DNA of 53,347 nucleotides, taken from positions 1 through 53,347 of the forward strand of contig WQVD01000003.1 of NCBI GenBank assembly GCA_009781755.1, read 5' to 3'. The notes under the pieces are model-generated. The model searched no databases. It saw nothing but the letters and a program-made list of their open reading frames with translations, and had not been told where the DNA came from. This document shows, piece after piece, positions 35,501 to 43,400 of this stretch (position 1 is its first letter; the number at the start of each line of letters is the position of its first letter). A program made the translations under genes and the position numbers. This DNA comes from Defluviitaleaceae bacterium (GTDB lineage Bacteria; Bacillota; Clostridia; Lachnospirales; WQUN01).

Positions 35501-35722
35501 TACGAAGTAACCGATAAAATCCGCGCGGGGTATCATTTTGAAGATGAAGATGCGCCGAATGCGGTTGAGTTGGATGCAATTATCAAGAGAAACCAAAACG
35601 AAATCATGAGCGAAATACAAGCCCATGTAATGAATCCTGATGATTTATATCACTCTGCTGCGCATTCAGCAGAATGGAATATAAACGGAACAAAAATCAC
35701 CTTGTGGGTGCAAAAGGCATGA
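32540..35722 (+). CDS. ileS: Isoleucyl-tRNA synthetase
   Basis: IleRS charges tRNA-Ile. The 1060-residue length and the layout fit the type 2 (longer, eukaryote-like) form. HIGH-class region: YDGPPTANGKPHVAH near residue 40; KMSKS: GKKMSKSKGN near residue 597; the editing domain between them includes WTTTPWTLPSNVGLCV. The C-terminal anticodon-binding part starts around residue 690 (WILSRLHTL). ATG 32540 follows GGGAG by 10 nt; the GTG at 32531 touches that site. No T-box leader fits in the ~140 nt upstream gap. Its stop overlaps the next gene by ATGA. Confidence 0.97.
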   Translation: MYTKVPTNLQFAERENAILELWEANDIFNRSITEREGAPIFTFYDGPPTANGKPHVAHLITRAVKDLIPRYQTMKGKRVLRKAGWDTHGLPVELEIEKKLGISGKPEIEKYGVEPFIAQCKESVWTYKALWEEMSRRIGFWADMDAPYVTYHNDYIESVWWALSEIWKKKLIYKSYRVVPYCPRCGTPLSSHEVAQGYKDVKDVSIYVAFKVAARADEYLMAWTTTPWTLPSNVGLCVNPKEDYVRASFDGKTYILAAALAEKVLGEGYTVLETLTGKQLEGMKYEPLFDFAPEAGDNPGYCTVVCDDYVTLTDGSGIVHIAPAFGEDDARISKAYDLPLIQLVNAQGCFTDAAHLFAGQFVKDADKNIIRNLKERGQMFKRMDYQHNYPYCWRCDTPLLYYARDAWFIRMSELRDKLVASNATVNWLPEHMKAGRFGNFLENVIDWSLSRERYWGTPLPIWLCASEECGHRHCVGSIAELRVRGKMIDGAPLPAEVDLHKPFIDSVVLACEKCGGTMHRTPEVIDCWFDAGSMPFAQWHYPFENQETFAQQFPADFISEAVDQTRGWFYTLIAISTILFEKSPYKNVTVLGLGLDGDGKKMSKSKGNAVEPMDALTKHGADAVRWFMYAISPGNNFRFSDELVQEAQRKFMGTLWNTYAFYVLYAEIDQFNPYAHKISPLAALPAMDRWILSRLHTLIASVDAHMAVYEITEAARILEQFVDELSNWYLRRSRERFWAGGMTQDKINAFGTLHTVLVELAKLAAPFVPFMTELMYQNLVRGLQPDAATSIHLCDYPVSNVRYINEALEQEMARVLEIVQLGRAARSLSNIKTRQPLPEMLIALPYGTVGVGDDYVAVIRDELNVKAVRFVDDAAGYTSVKIKPQLRTLGPRYGKLVPKITEALNLDTQAVVQTLRNGNWQITIDGTEIDLSQDDVLIESLQKEGYSAASDFGITVVLDTTLTPALIEEGNVRELVSKWQTMRRDAGYEVTDKIRAGYHFEDEDAPNAVELDAIIKRNQNEIMSEIQAHVMNPDDLYHSAAHSAEWNINGTKITLWVQKA

Positions 35723-36558
35723 GCGGCATTAATTACCAACTCCTATGTACCGACATAGACGGCACCCTGCTGGACAACCACGGCGAAATTAGCGATGCCA
35801 ACGTCGCCGCCGTGCAGGCCGCCGTGCGTGCGGGCAAGCGTGTGGTGTTGGCCAGTGGCCGCACTTGGCACTCCATGAAAATGTATGAAGAGCGGCTGGG
35901 CATTCATTTGCCCGGCCAGTTTGGCGTGGGCTTTAACGGCGGCGCGGTGTATGAAATCATGGACGACGGCGATGTACGCTTGTTGCATACCGATTTAATG
36001 CCTGCAGCCATCGCGCAGGAAATTTTCGCGGCGATGGCATCAGTGGTGGCGCAATTTAACGGCATGTATATGCTGGCGTATAATAATGAAGGATACCTCA
36101 TTGCCGAGGAAGCCCTAAAAGAATCAAAATTATTTGATGAAATGATTAAGCTGGGTGCGCGCGTAACACCTACCTACGCCGAGCTGCCCGGCGATATGTA
36201 CAAAATTTTAATTTTTGGCGAACACGAAGACTTGTTGCAGGCCGCAGATTTTGCCAACACGCAATTCACGGGCAGGTGCCAATGTATGTTTTCGGCGCGG
36301 CAATTGCTGGAGTTAATTCCTACGGGCGTGGACAAGGGGCGCGGTGTGTCGTTGTTGGCGGCGCACTTGAACATCCCCATGTCGCAAGTGATTTGCATGG
36401 GCGATGAAGGCAACGACTTGGCGATGTTGCACGCAGCGGGTTTGGGTGTGGCGGTTGCCAATGCTGTACCCGATGCCATTGCCGCCGCAGATGTGCATTT
36501 GGATGTAAGTAATAACGACAGTGCACTTGCCGCGGTCATATATCGATACTTGATGTAA
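35719..36558 (+). CDS. Cof-type HAD phosphatase
   Basis: This is a haloacid dehalogenase phosphatase of the Cof/YidA group, 279 residues. Motif I is CTDIDGTLLDNHGEI, motif II ASGRTW, and motif III/IV read DKGRGVSLLAAHL and CMGDEGNDLAMLHAAGLGVAV. The C2-type cap lies in the middle. Family members act on sugar phosphates or FMN. It shares ATGA with ileS. The 15 extra residues in the longer frame (35674) overlap the ileS end. Confidence 0.92.
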   Translation: MSGINYQLLCTDIDGTLLDNHGEISDANVAAVQAAVRAGKRVVLASGRTWHSMKMYEERLGIHLPGQFGVGFNGGAVYEIMDDGDVRLLHTDLMPAAIAQEIFAAMASVVAQFNGMYMLAYNNEGYLIAEEALKESKLFDEMIKLGARVTPTYAELPGDMYKILIFGEHEDLLQAADFANTQFTGRCQCMFSARQLLELIPTGVDKGRGVSLLAAHLNIPMSQVICMGDEGNDLAMLHAAGLGVAVANAVPDAIAAADVHLDVSNNDSALAAVIYRYLM

Positions 36559-36655
36559 TTTGTAACGAAAAAGTACAACGTAGTTGCTTTGTTTTCGGCA
36601 GGATTGCATGCGCTGCCGTTAGAAATGTTTATAATCTTGTCCTCCGGAGGCGAGT

Positions 36656-37960
36656 ATGCGCCACAGGCTCCGTTATTTACGCATAAATTTTAACCCACGC
36701 GAAAGTTGGTTCCATTTCCGCCGTAATATAGCGCAAATGCGTGGCACCAATGTGTGGGTTTTTATTTTATACGGATTGTTATTTGATACGGCAGCCAACT
36801 TGTGGCGTCCTTTTGCGCTACCGTTTTTGAGCCGATTGGGTGGGGAAGAAATCCACATCACCCTGCTTAACTCCTTGCCCGGTGCGGTGGCGGCGGTTGT
36901 GTTGCTACCCGGAGCATTGTTGTTCCGCAAATTTGCCAACCAAAAAAAAGCCACAGCGGCCTTCATATTATTAAGTCGTGCGCTCATTTTAGTGCTAGCG
37001 CTAATTCCTGCGTTGCCGCCGCATGTGCGGCCTATGCTGTTTGTCGTCATGTTGGGGTTGATGAATTGCCCCGACGCACTGTCGCAAACTTCATTGCAAA
37101 GCTTCCTCGGTTCGGTCTTCAACGGCAACATGCGCGGACAAGCTATTGCCATGCGCACGAAGTTTGGTCAGGCAATTATCCCCGTGGTGAGTATCATCAC
37201 GGGGCTGGTCATCACCTTCGTACCGCGCACCGAAGAGCAACGTATGATGCTGTACCAAGGCTTTTTCATCATCGCATTCTTGGTGGGTGTGTGGGAAGTG
37301 CGGATGTTTATGCGGTTGAAAGTAGAAGAGCGCCCCCCCGCCGAAACCGCCGACTCCCCACGTAAGCGCGAGATTTTTCTTGCCATCATGCGCGACAAGC
37401 GTTTTCGGTTGTTTTTCTTCCCTGCGATATTTTTTGTATTTACGTGGCAAGCGGGGTGGACGTTGTTTGCGTTCCATCAAGTGCGTGTGCTGAACGCGAC
37501 GGAATTGTGGTTTGCTATCTTCGCACTGGCATCGGGTGTATCGGCGTTTATATCCGGCTCATTTTGGCAGAAGTGGCTGCGCAAATACGGCAACAATGCT
37601 ATTTTCGTGATATCGGGGATGTTGCTGGCAGCCAACACCATTATGACCCCGTTCGTCCCCAATGTGCAGATGATGGCAGTCATTTCATTGTTTACAGGCT
37701 TCTCCGCCATCGGTATCAACACCGCACTGCTCAACGGCGTACTCGAGGCCACCCCCGACGAAAACCGCATGATTTATCTGGCTTTTTACAACACCATTGT
37801 TAATGTTAGCCTATTCATTGCGCCATTTTTCGCGCATTTATTGTTTACAATATGGGGCAATGCGATGGCATTATTTATCATTAGTGGCTTGCGCATTGCT
37901 TCTACAGGCGTAATTTGGCTCGTACACCGCAGGATTAAATTAAAGCAACCCACGGAGTAG
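36656..37960 (+). CDS. MFS-type membrane transporter
   Basis: This 434-residue integral membrane protein has about 12 spans in two halves separated by a charged loop near residues 215-250 (MFMRLKVEERPPAETADSPRKREIF), as in the major facilitator superfamily. Spans include FVVMLGLMNCP and IIPVVSIITGLVITFV. A GGAGG lies 6 nt before ATG 36656. The substrate is unknown, and no partner gene is near. The short interval to the HAD gene (97 nt) leaves room for its own promoter. Confidence 0.85.
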   Translation: MRHRLRYLRINFNPRESWFHFRRNIAQMRGTNVWVFILYGLLFDTAANLWRPFALPFLSRLGGEEIHITLLNSLPGAVAAVVLLPGALLFRKFANQKKATAAFILLSRALILVLALIPALPPHVRPMLFVVMLGLMNCPDALSQTSLQSFLGSVFNGNMRGQAIAMRTKFGQAIIPVVSIITGLVITFVPRTEEQRMMLYQGFFIIAFLVGVWEVRMFMRLKVEERPPAETADSPRKREIFLAIMRDKRFRLFFFPAIFFVFTWQAGWTLFAFHQVRVLNATELWFAIFALASGVSAFISGSFWQKWLRKYGNNAIFVISGMLLAANTIMTPFVPNVQMMAVISLFTGFSAIGINTALLNGVLEATPDENRMIYLAFYNTIVNVSLFIAPFFAHLLFTIWGNAMALFIISGLRIASTGVIWLVHRRIKLKQPTE

Positions 37961-38021
37961 ATACACCCCAACTACGGCATTTGTGATTGTCGAATCCGAA
38001 AAGGGTTTTATATTACAAAGA

Positions 38022-38321
38022 TTAAACCTTACCCTGCTTGTATATATAATGGTCGGGTAGGCGGATGTAGACGCGGATGTGTGTGTCCTTCGCACGTTCG
38101 ATGATGAATGAAACCTGCGTCGTCGGGCGTGGCATCTACGATGTTTTCATCGGCTTTTGCCCATTTTTCCACGCAGTGCATCCCGCCAAATTACACGAAT
38201 ATGCCCGCCCGAGCCAATCGACGTGATGTTCGAAATCCAATAAAATATTTTGGACAACGCAAGGTAGGCGAATAACAACTTCTTGAAAGTGGTTATATAT
38301 TTCTTTTGCGTGGTCATACAT
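38022..38321 (-). pseudogene. Frameshifted remnant of a small gene
   Basis: A readable start MYDHAKEIYNHFQEVVIRL (ATG 38321, GGGAAG upstream) continues to FEHHVDWLGRAY. The sense then moves to a second frame (VEKWAKADENIVDATPDDAGFI) and again to a third (FIIERAKDTHIRVYIRLPDHYIY) ending at the stop 38022-38024. Three successive sensible frames imply two frameshifts, either real decay or sequencing errors. The full product would have been about 100 residues. I do not recognise the family. Confidence 0.55.
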
Positions 38322-38386
38322 AATCTTCCCTTTGGTTGATTGTAAGGCAACGAGGCTGCGTTCCACTATCATCGCGCTACAATTAT

Positions 38387-38415
38387 TTGACAGCTTTCCG
38401 CAAACAAATTATAAT
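38387..38415 (+). promoter_or_regulatory. Perfect consensus promoter of tRNA-Trp
   Basis: TTGACA (38387-38392) and TATAAT (38410-38415) are separated by 17 nt, an exact sigma-A consensus. Transcription would start near 38422, about 24 nt before the mature tRNA. Confidence 0.9.
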
Positions 38416-38445
38416 ATGCAACGCACCTGCCGCTCAGGCATGCAT

Positions 38446-38518
38446 AGGGGTATAGTTCAATTGGTAGAGCGTCGGTCTCCAAAACCGGATGTTGTGGGTT
38501 CAAGTCCTACTGCCCCTG
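38446..38518 (+). tRNA. tRNA-Trp (anticodon CCA)
   Basis: The cloverleaf is clear: acceptor AGGGGTA pairs with TGCCCCT, the D arm reads TAGTTCAATTGGTAGAG, the anticodon loop CTCCAAA carries CCA (38479-38481) for Trp codons UGG, and the T arm is GTGGG-TTCAAGT-CCTAC. The discriminator is G and CCA is not encoded. The anticodon supports normal UGG decoding. Confidence 0.97.
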
Positions 38519-38522
38519 ACAT

Positions 38523-38563
38523 AAAAAAAGTCGATTCACCCACTGGGGTTAATCGACTTTTTT
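38523..38563. terminator. Bidirectional terminator between tRNA-Trp and mntR
   Basis: AAAAAAAGTCGATT (38523-38536) and AATCGACTTTTTT (38551-38563) form a strong stem with a 14-nt loop, followed by T runs on both strands. It serves tRNA-Trp on the plus strand and the convergent mntR gene on the minus strand. Confidence 0.85.
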
Positions 38564-38996
38564 ATTTTGTATCGTTGGGCAGCTTATCCAGCAATCGTTT
38601 TATGTTCATCACGGTTGCGGGGTTGATGAAGTGTTCGATTTTCTCCACTTGTTCCAATTCGTTGGCGGATTGATTGATGTGGCATAACAAATCATGGATG
38701 ATATCGTGTCGGAACACCAAATAACTGCCCATCTCCAATCCGTCGGGGGTCAGTTGGATATTTCCGTAGCGTTCGGAAGTGGCTAGGCCTTGCTTTTTTA
38801 GATTCGCGACCATTTTGGTGGCGGAGGAGGGTTTGACATTAAGATTTTCTGCCAGCGACTTGACGCGGATGGGGGCGCCGTGGCTGTGTAGGCGGTAGGC
38901 CATTTCCAAATAATCCTCCATTGAGGCGGTGATAGCGTTGGCATCCAATAACGCGTAACCCTTGAACGTGTAAAATTGGCTTGCCACGGTAACCAC
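38562..38996 (-). CDS. mntR: MntR/DtxR-family metal-dependent repressor
   Basis: This 144-residue regulator senses manganese or iron. The winged helix-turn-helix reads MEDYLEMAYRLHSHGAPIRVKSLAENLNVKPSSATKMVANLKKQG, and the dimer/metal domain has MGSYLVFRHDIIHDLL and EQVEKIEHFI. It is close in layout to Bacillus MntR, but has about 25 extra N-terminal residues from a GTG start; a later start before MEDYLEM has no ribosome binding site. It faces away from the divergent mntP gene, so control of mntP is the simple expectation. Confidence 0.9.
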   Translation of the reverse strand: MVTVASQFYTFKGYALLDANAITASMEDYLEMAYRLHSHGAPIRVKSLAENLNVKPSSATKMVANLKKQGLATSERYGNIQLTPDGLEMGSYLVFRHDIIHDLLCHINQSANELEQVEKIEHFINPATVMNIKRLLDKLPNDTK

Positions 38997-39016
38997 CCCA
39001 TCACAATCGGCATATA

Positions 39017-39056
39017 TTGGCGCAAGGAAAAAATCTTTCCTTACGCCAATTTTATT
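39017..39056 (+). promoter_or_regulatory. Hairpin with T tail directly upstream of mntP
   Basis: TTGGCG (39017-39022) and CGCCAA (39044-39049), with inner AGGAAA/TTTCCT, form a long hairpin followed by TTTTATTTGTT. It lies between mntR and mntP, a few bases before the mntP ribosome binding site. It could be an attenuator or an MntR operator. The short gap leaves little room for a promoter downstream of mntR. Confidence 0.5.
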
Positions 39057-39073
39057 TGTTAGGAGCGGAAAAT

Positions 39074-39634
39074 ATGTTTTTACCTATATTGTCGGGTTTG
39101 GTGGTGTCGGTGGATGCGTTTTTTATTGGGTTGTCGTTGGGTATGCGGCAGCGGTGCCGGTTTTTGTATTTGGTAGTGATAAATGCATTTTTGTTTGGGC
39201 TTTGTGTGTTGGGATTTTTCTTGGCGGGGCGCGTATATGAATTAATTCCGATTGACCCGGATTGGTTGGTGGGGATTGCGTTTATCGCGTTGGGGATTTG
39301 GACGATTGCGCAATATTTTGTGGCGGAGCGTCAAAAACAACGCGCGGAAGAAAATCCGCAATCCGGTATAAAAACCATTGTCCTTGTAGGTTTGGTCATG
39401 AGTGTTGAGGCCATGTTGATAACCATGGGGTTGACGATCCTTTTTGCGCCGGATACGTTTTTTGTGATTCCTGTGGTGGTTGCGGCGGCGCATTTTGGGT
39501 ATTCTGCGATATCGTTTTTTTTAGCGCGCAGCAAATATGCAAAGCGTATCCCTGTGATATTGAGCTATGTAATATCTGGCGTGGCGTTGATTGTGTATGG
39601 GTTGATGGCGTTGTTTGTGGAAACGGCGATATAA
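39074..39634 (+). CDS. mntP: MntP-type manganese efflux pump
   Basis: This 186-residue membrane protein has six spans and matches MntP (YebN): the start MFLPILSGLVVSVDAFFIGLSLGM carries the conserved Asp in the first span, and the second half repeats it as LVMSVEAMLITMGLTIL. It exports Mn2+ when cytoplasmic levels are high. ATG 39074 lies 7 nt after AGGAGC; the earlier frame start at 39017 falls inside the hairpin. The adjacent mntR supports the manganese assignment. Confidence 0.88.
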   Translation: MFLPILSGLVVSVDAFFIGLSLGMRQRCRFLYLVVINAFLFGLCVLGFFLAGRVYELIPIDPDWLVGIAFIALGIWTIAQYFVAERQKQRAEENPQSGIKTIVLVGLVMSVEAMLITMGLTILFAPDTFFVIPVVVAAAHFGYSAISFFLARSKYAKRIPVILSYVISGVALIVYGLMALFVETAI

Positions 39635-39639
39635 AAAAC

Positions 39640-39674
39640 TGCGCAGCCAACATAAATGCGGCTGCGCAATTTTT
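39640..39674. terminator. Terminator after mntP
   Basis: TGCGCAGCC (39640-39648) and GGCTGCGCA (39660-39668) form a perfect 9-bp GC-rich stem followed by a T run, with an A run before it. It ends mntP on the plus strand and can end the convergent gene at 39694 on the minus strand. Confidence 0.9.
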
Positions 39675-39693
39675 GATTTGGATGATTTAACTC

Positions 39694-40299
39694 TTACAGA
39701 ACTAACAAATATTTGATGAGGTTCAAGCGGTCTTGCTTGGCTTCGTTGATGTCGGCTTGCACCATCAAGCTTGCCAACATGGCAAACATGTCGTCGTCTG
39801 CAAGGTCGGCCAGTTTGGCTCTAACATCATCGCCGAAGTACGCCGTCAACTGTTCCAAAACGGGAAGTAGATTGGGTTGCGCTGGGCACTCCATGTAATC
39901 AGTATCGTCGCTCGTTAGAGGGGCGTCATTTGCAACGGTGGTATCCTTGCGCTTGCGTGTCGTGGTGAGGTTTCGCTTGCTTACGTCGTAGTTGTGTTCC
40001 TTTAAGAATTCGATGAGCAAGTCGCTGTTGAATGGGCGTTGCTCGTCCGAGGTGCCCAAAATGTAACGCGGGTCAAGTTCCAATACCTGCGACATGCTAA
40101 CCACAATCTTGGCGGAGATATTGCCGGTTTTGTATGCGCGCTCAATGGAAGGTTTTTTAACATCTGCCAAGGTGAGGATATCGTTACGGGTGTTTCTGGA
40201 GAGGGGGCGCCAGATACTGCGCACGCGTTCGGTGGTTTTTTCGGGCGTGGTGCTGATGTTGGATTGTTTCAGTTTTTGGATGAAATCGGGTTTGAACAT
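39694..40299 (-). CDS. Possible helix-turn-helix regulator, unknown
   Basis: I do not recognise this 201-residue protein with certainty. The N-terminal part (WRPLSRNTRNDILTLADVKKPSIERAYKTGNISAKIVVSMSQVLELDPRYILG) resembles an Xre-type DNA-binding domain followed by a segment linked to position-specific binding. The middle is basic (KRNLTTTRKRKD) and the C-terminal half is helical and acidic (YFGDDVRAKLADLADDDMFAML). ATG 40299 follows AAAGG by 9 nt; the TTG at 40308 is less likely. A minus-strand TATAAT at 40358-40353 lies about 55 nt upstream. Confidence 0.6.
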   Translation of the reverse strand: MFKPDFIQKLKQSNISTTPEKTTERVRSIWRPLSRNTRNDILTLADVKKPSIERAYKTGNISAKIVVSMSQVLELDPRYILGTSDEQRPFNSDLLIEFLKEHNYDVSKRNLTTTRKRKDTTVANDAPLTSDDTDYMECPAQPNLLPVLEQLTAYFGDDVRAKLADLADDDMFAMLASLMVQADINEAKQDRLNLIKYLLVL

Positions 40300-40352
40300 G
40301 GTCAACAACCTTTCTGATTTAAAATATTTTATGTTTATTGTGTTGATTAAAG

Positions 40353-40358
40353 ATTATA
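40353..40358 (-). promoter_or_regulatory. -10 box of the possible regulator gene
   Basis: The minus strand carries TATAAT at 40358-40353, with no good -35 at 17 nt spacing. It overlaps a loose dyad (GTTG..CAAC, 40342-40363) that could serve as an operator for self-regulation. Confidence 0.4.
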
Positions 40359-40403
40359 ACAACGTTGGAAATCATAGCAGGGTTGTCCATATATGTAAAG
40401 TAT

Positions 40404-40444
40404 CCCGCACACAATTGTATATATCAATTGAATGCGGGTTTTTT
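40404..40444 (+). terminator. Plus-strand terminator without an upstream gene
   Basis: CCCGCA (40404-40409), CAATTG (40412-40417), CAATTG (40425-40430) and TGCGGG (40433-40438) build one hairpin, followed by six T. The tail lies on the plus strand only. No plus-strand gene precedes it, and the neighbouring genes run the other way. Confidence 0.65.
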
Positions 40445-40464
40445 GTCATGAATAATATGCGGTA

Positions 40465-43400
40465 TTACAGCATTAAATCGGGCGATATCCACACATCGAT
40501 TTGTTTAACCGTGCCGTTTCGGTTGAACAAAGACGTGCTGATTTCCTTGGTTAATGCGGATGTGTTTGCGTATTCTGTTTGTGTGTTGTTGTGCGTTACG
40601 ATTATTTTGTTTGTGTGGCCAAGATGATACACGACCGGAACTTGGCACACAGTGAATGCCAGCGTATTCGTTGGGATTTCAAGCGTTTCAAATGTACCGG
40701 ATGTGTTGATGTAGCGGAAATCGGAGGGTTTCACCAAAAATTCCTCTCTGCGCAGCAATGTTGGATTGAAGCTTAGTACGCCGTTTTTTACAGCCACGCC
40801 CAGCTCTGCCACGCGGGTGAGGATGTCTTCCTTCACTTGCCCGGTCATGCCGGGTTGTTGCGCGGGCATGGCATAAGGCGTGTGCGAATACGGCTCCAAG
40901 GGAAACGCACCCCATTCGGTGGGCTTCTTACAAAAACCGAAGCCGTTTTGCAAGCGGTAATAAGTGGCTTTTAAATCGGTTAGTGTGCGGTTGGATTTAT
41001 CGTTTGCTTTATTTTCGCTGCTGGATGTGAAAACTTCTTGCAAACTTAGCATAAACTTCGAATTTTGGTGCCAATAAATTGAGCCGATACCTTCATATTT
41101 ATACATAATGCCCGAGCGTCCCGTAAACTGCTTGTGCGCGAAGATGACTTCAAAGATTTCGAGTATTAGCGGTGCGTCATGGGTGGCGTTTTGTTGGTAG
41201 GTGGGATTATTTTGCAATTCTGCAAGCTTGGCTTCTGCGATGGATAATTCCTTGATGGCGTGGTGGAAACGGACATGGCCTTGTACGTCGCGTAATATTA
41301 ATCCGTCGTGACCACTGTCCAGCAATTGTTGGATTAATGCGGATTGGGTTGCGTATTCGGGCGGGATGATGTTGCGGTCCACGAAGGATTTGAGCGTTTT
41401 GATCGGGTATAGATAAAATTGGCCTAGCAGCGGGTTCATCAAGTCGCTGTTTTCCATGGCGGTGGTTAGCGCATGTGCCTGTGCGGCACCTAGGCAGCCA
41501 CTGCCCAACACGGCGGTTTGACCTTCCAGCATCAACGACAATGGCGAAACCGACAGACTGTCGTCGGTCAATGTCATTATATTGTACGAATGATACATGC
41601 CGTCATCACGTTGGTTGGCGTTAATCGTATCGCGCAGGATTTGTATGGCGGTTTGATAAAAGTTCTTTAATGCATCGGCGGTCAGCGTTTCTTTTCCGCT
41701 GAAGCCGTTTGTGTAAACCGCTTTACGATATTGGCAAAACGCCGCGCCGCTTGCATCCAAAAACGCACGGGGGGTATGACCGGCGCGGTTGGCGTAAACG
41801 CGGTGTAGATTGTCGAACCATGCTTTCACCTCGGTGGAAACAGAACTGGTGGTGGCGAGCTTGGCGCAGCAATGTAAATGCCGGTACAACTGATACACTG
41901 TCACCATGCTAAGGCCGTTGCCGACGATGGCATTGTTGGCGTCATTCCATTCGGGGCGTTGGGTATTCATCCAAATGCCGCCGCCGATGACCAAGTTGGA
42001 CAACTTGGCTAAGATGGGAACGAGCAATTTTTCTGTAAATGAAACGTGATAAACGCGATTGTCCTTGGCCAATAAGCGTCCGTCGGAGCCATTTTGTCGT
42101 GCGCGTTGCACGAGGCGGTCGTTTTTCTCATGGTTGAAGCGGATGGTGTGCTTGCTGTCTTTTAGGATGCTTTCGTAGGGAGCAATTTCGTAGGGTACAT
42201 CAGCGTAGGAGAATACCTCATTGTTGATAAATTGCACCAAAGTGTTTGGGTTGTAAGCGTCAAACCATTCCAACAGTTTGTTTAAATACACGATTTGGTG
42301 GTCACCCCAATAACCGATGCCTGCCCACGGGTCGTGTGGGGCAGGGGTTTCCCAGTCGATACCTTCAGTGTTGATGCGGTAGGGGTTGAAGCCGTCGGGC
42401 GTGGATGCGTTTAAAAATTTGGCGATGATGGACGCAAAATAATCGGGAAAACTAAGGCCCAACGCCTCCCAATTCTGGAAGATATCGCGCCAGTTGCCCT
42501 CGTAGTGGTACACGGGTGCGCCGTTTTCGTCCTTGATGCGGATGTCGAAGTAATTCCACGGACGCGAAGGGTCGCCGTGCCGCCGCGAGAACGTAAGCGG
42601 CAAAAATTCCAACGCCAGCCGAATCATATCTGCATCGCTGTATAAAAACGCTCGGCGGTGTAATTCCGTAATCGTGGAAACGCCGTCGGCCTTTAATTGG
42701 CCGATAAAATCTGCACAACGCGCGGCGATGCCTTTATCGCGCTTGCTGATGAAATCTACAAACAAATCTACGTCAAAATTGTACCTATCCAGGAAAACGC
42801 CGCCGCGCATGTTGTTGTATAGCACGTTCATGTAGTGGCGGATGTCACCGTTGGGGTTGTTGGTTAGTTGCAAGCCGTCGGCGGTGGCTACGTAGCGGAT
42901 GAGTTCGTCCGTGCCTTTGGCGATGTCGTTCAGCACCGCTTGGCGCAGGGTGGCCGCGTCGGTGTGGTTGACTTTTTGCACCAATGCCACCACTTGCTGT
43001 TGGCTGCACCCCGCATCAAAAATCATCATCCAGCTTTTTTCTTCTTGCGCGTTGAGCGTTAATTTTTGATGGGTGAAAAACGCACCCTTGCGGCCTACGG
43101 AATTAACTTCATCTGTTATGGGCAACCCGGCGGCAAAGTCGCGCACTTGCTTGGACGACAGTAAAAAGGTATCGCCATTGCCGATGAACCACGCGGTATT
43201 GGCGCGCAAGATTTCCACGGGTTTGACCGTGTCGCCGATGGTGGAGGTGAGGGAATACACCGCCACGCGCCCGCTGTCGGGGCGTTCGCACGCTTTGTAC
43301 GCGTCGGCCAGGCAAGTCAGATTGGATGCAATCGCCGGGGGGATGCCATGGGGGATGAGATTCTCTACGCCGTCCAAGATTTCAAAGGAGCAAGTGCCTT

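Noticed and set aside
38997..39073. yybP-ykoY manganese riboswitch before mntP
   Set aside because: The leader is too short and lacks the conserved two-loop pattern; only one hairpin is present.
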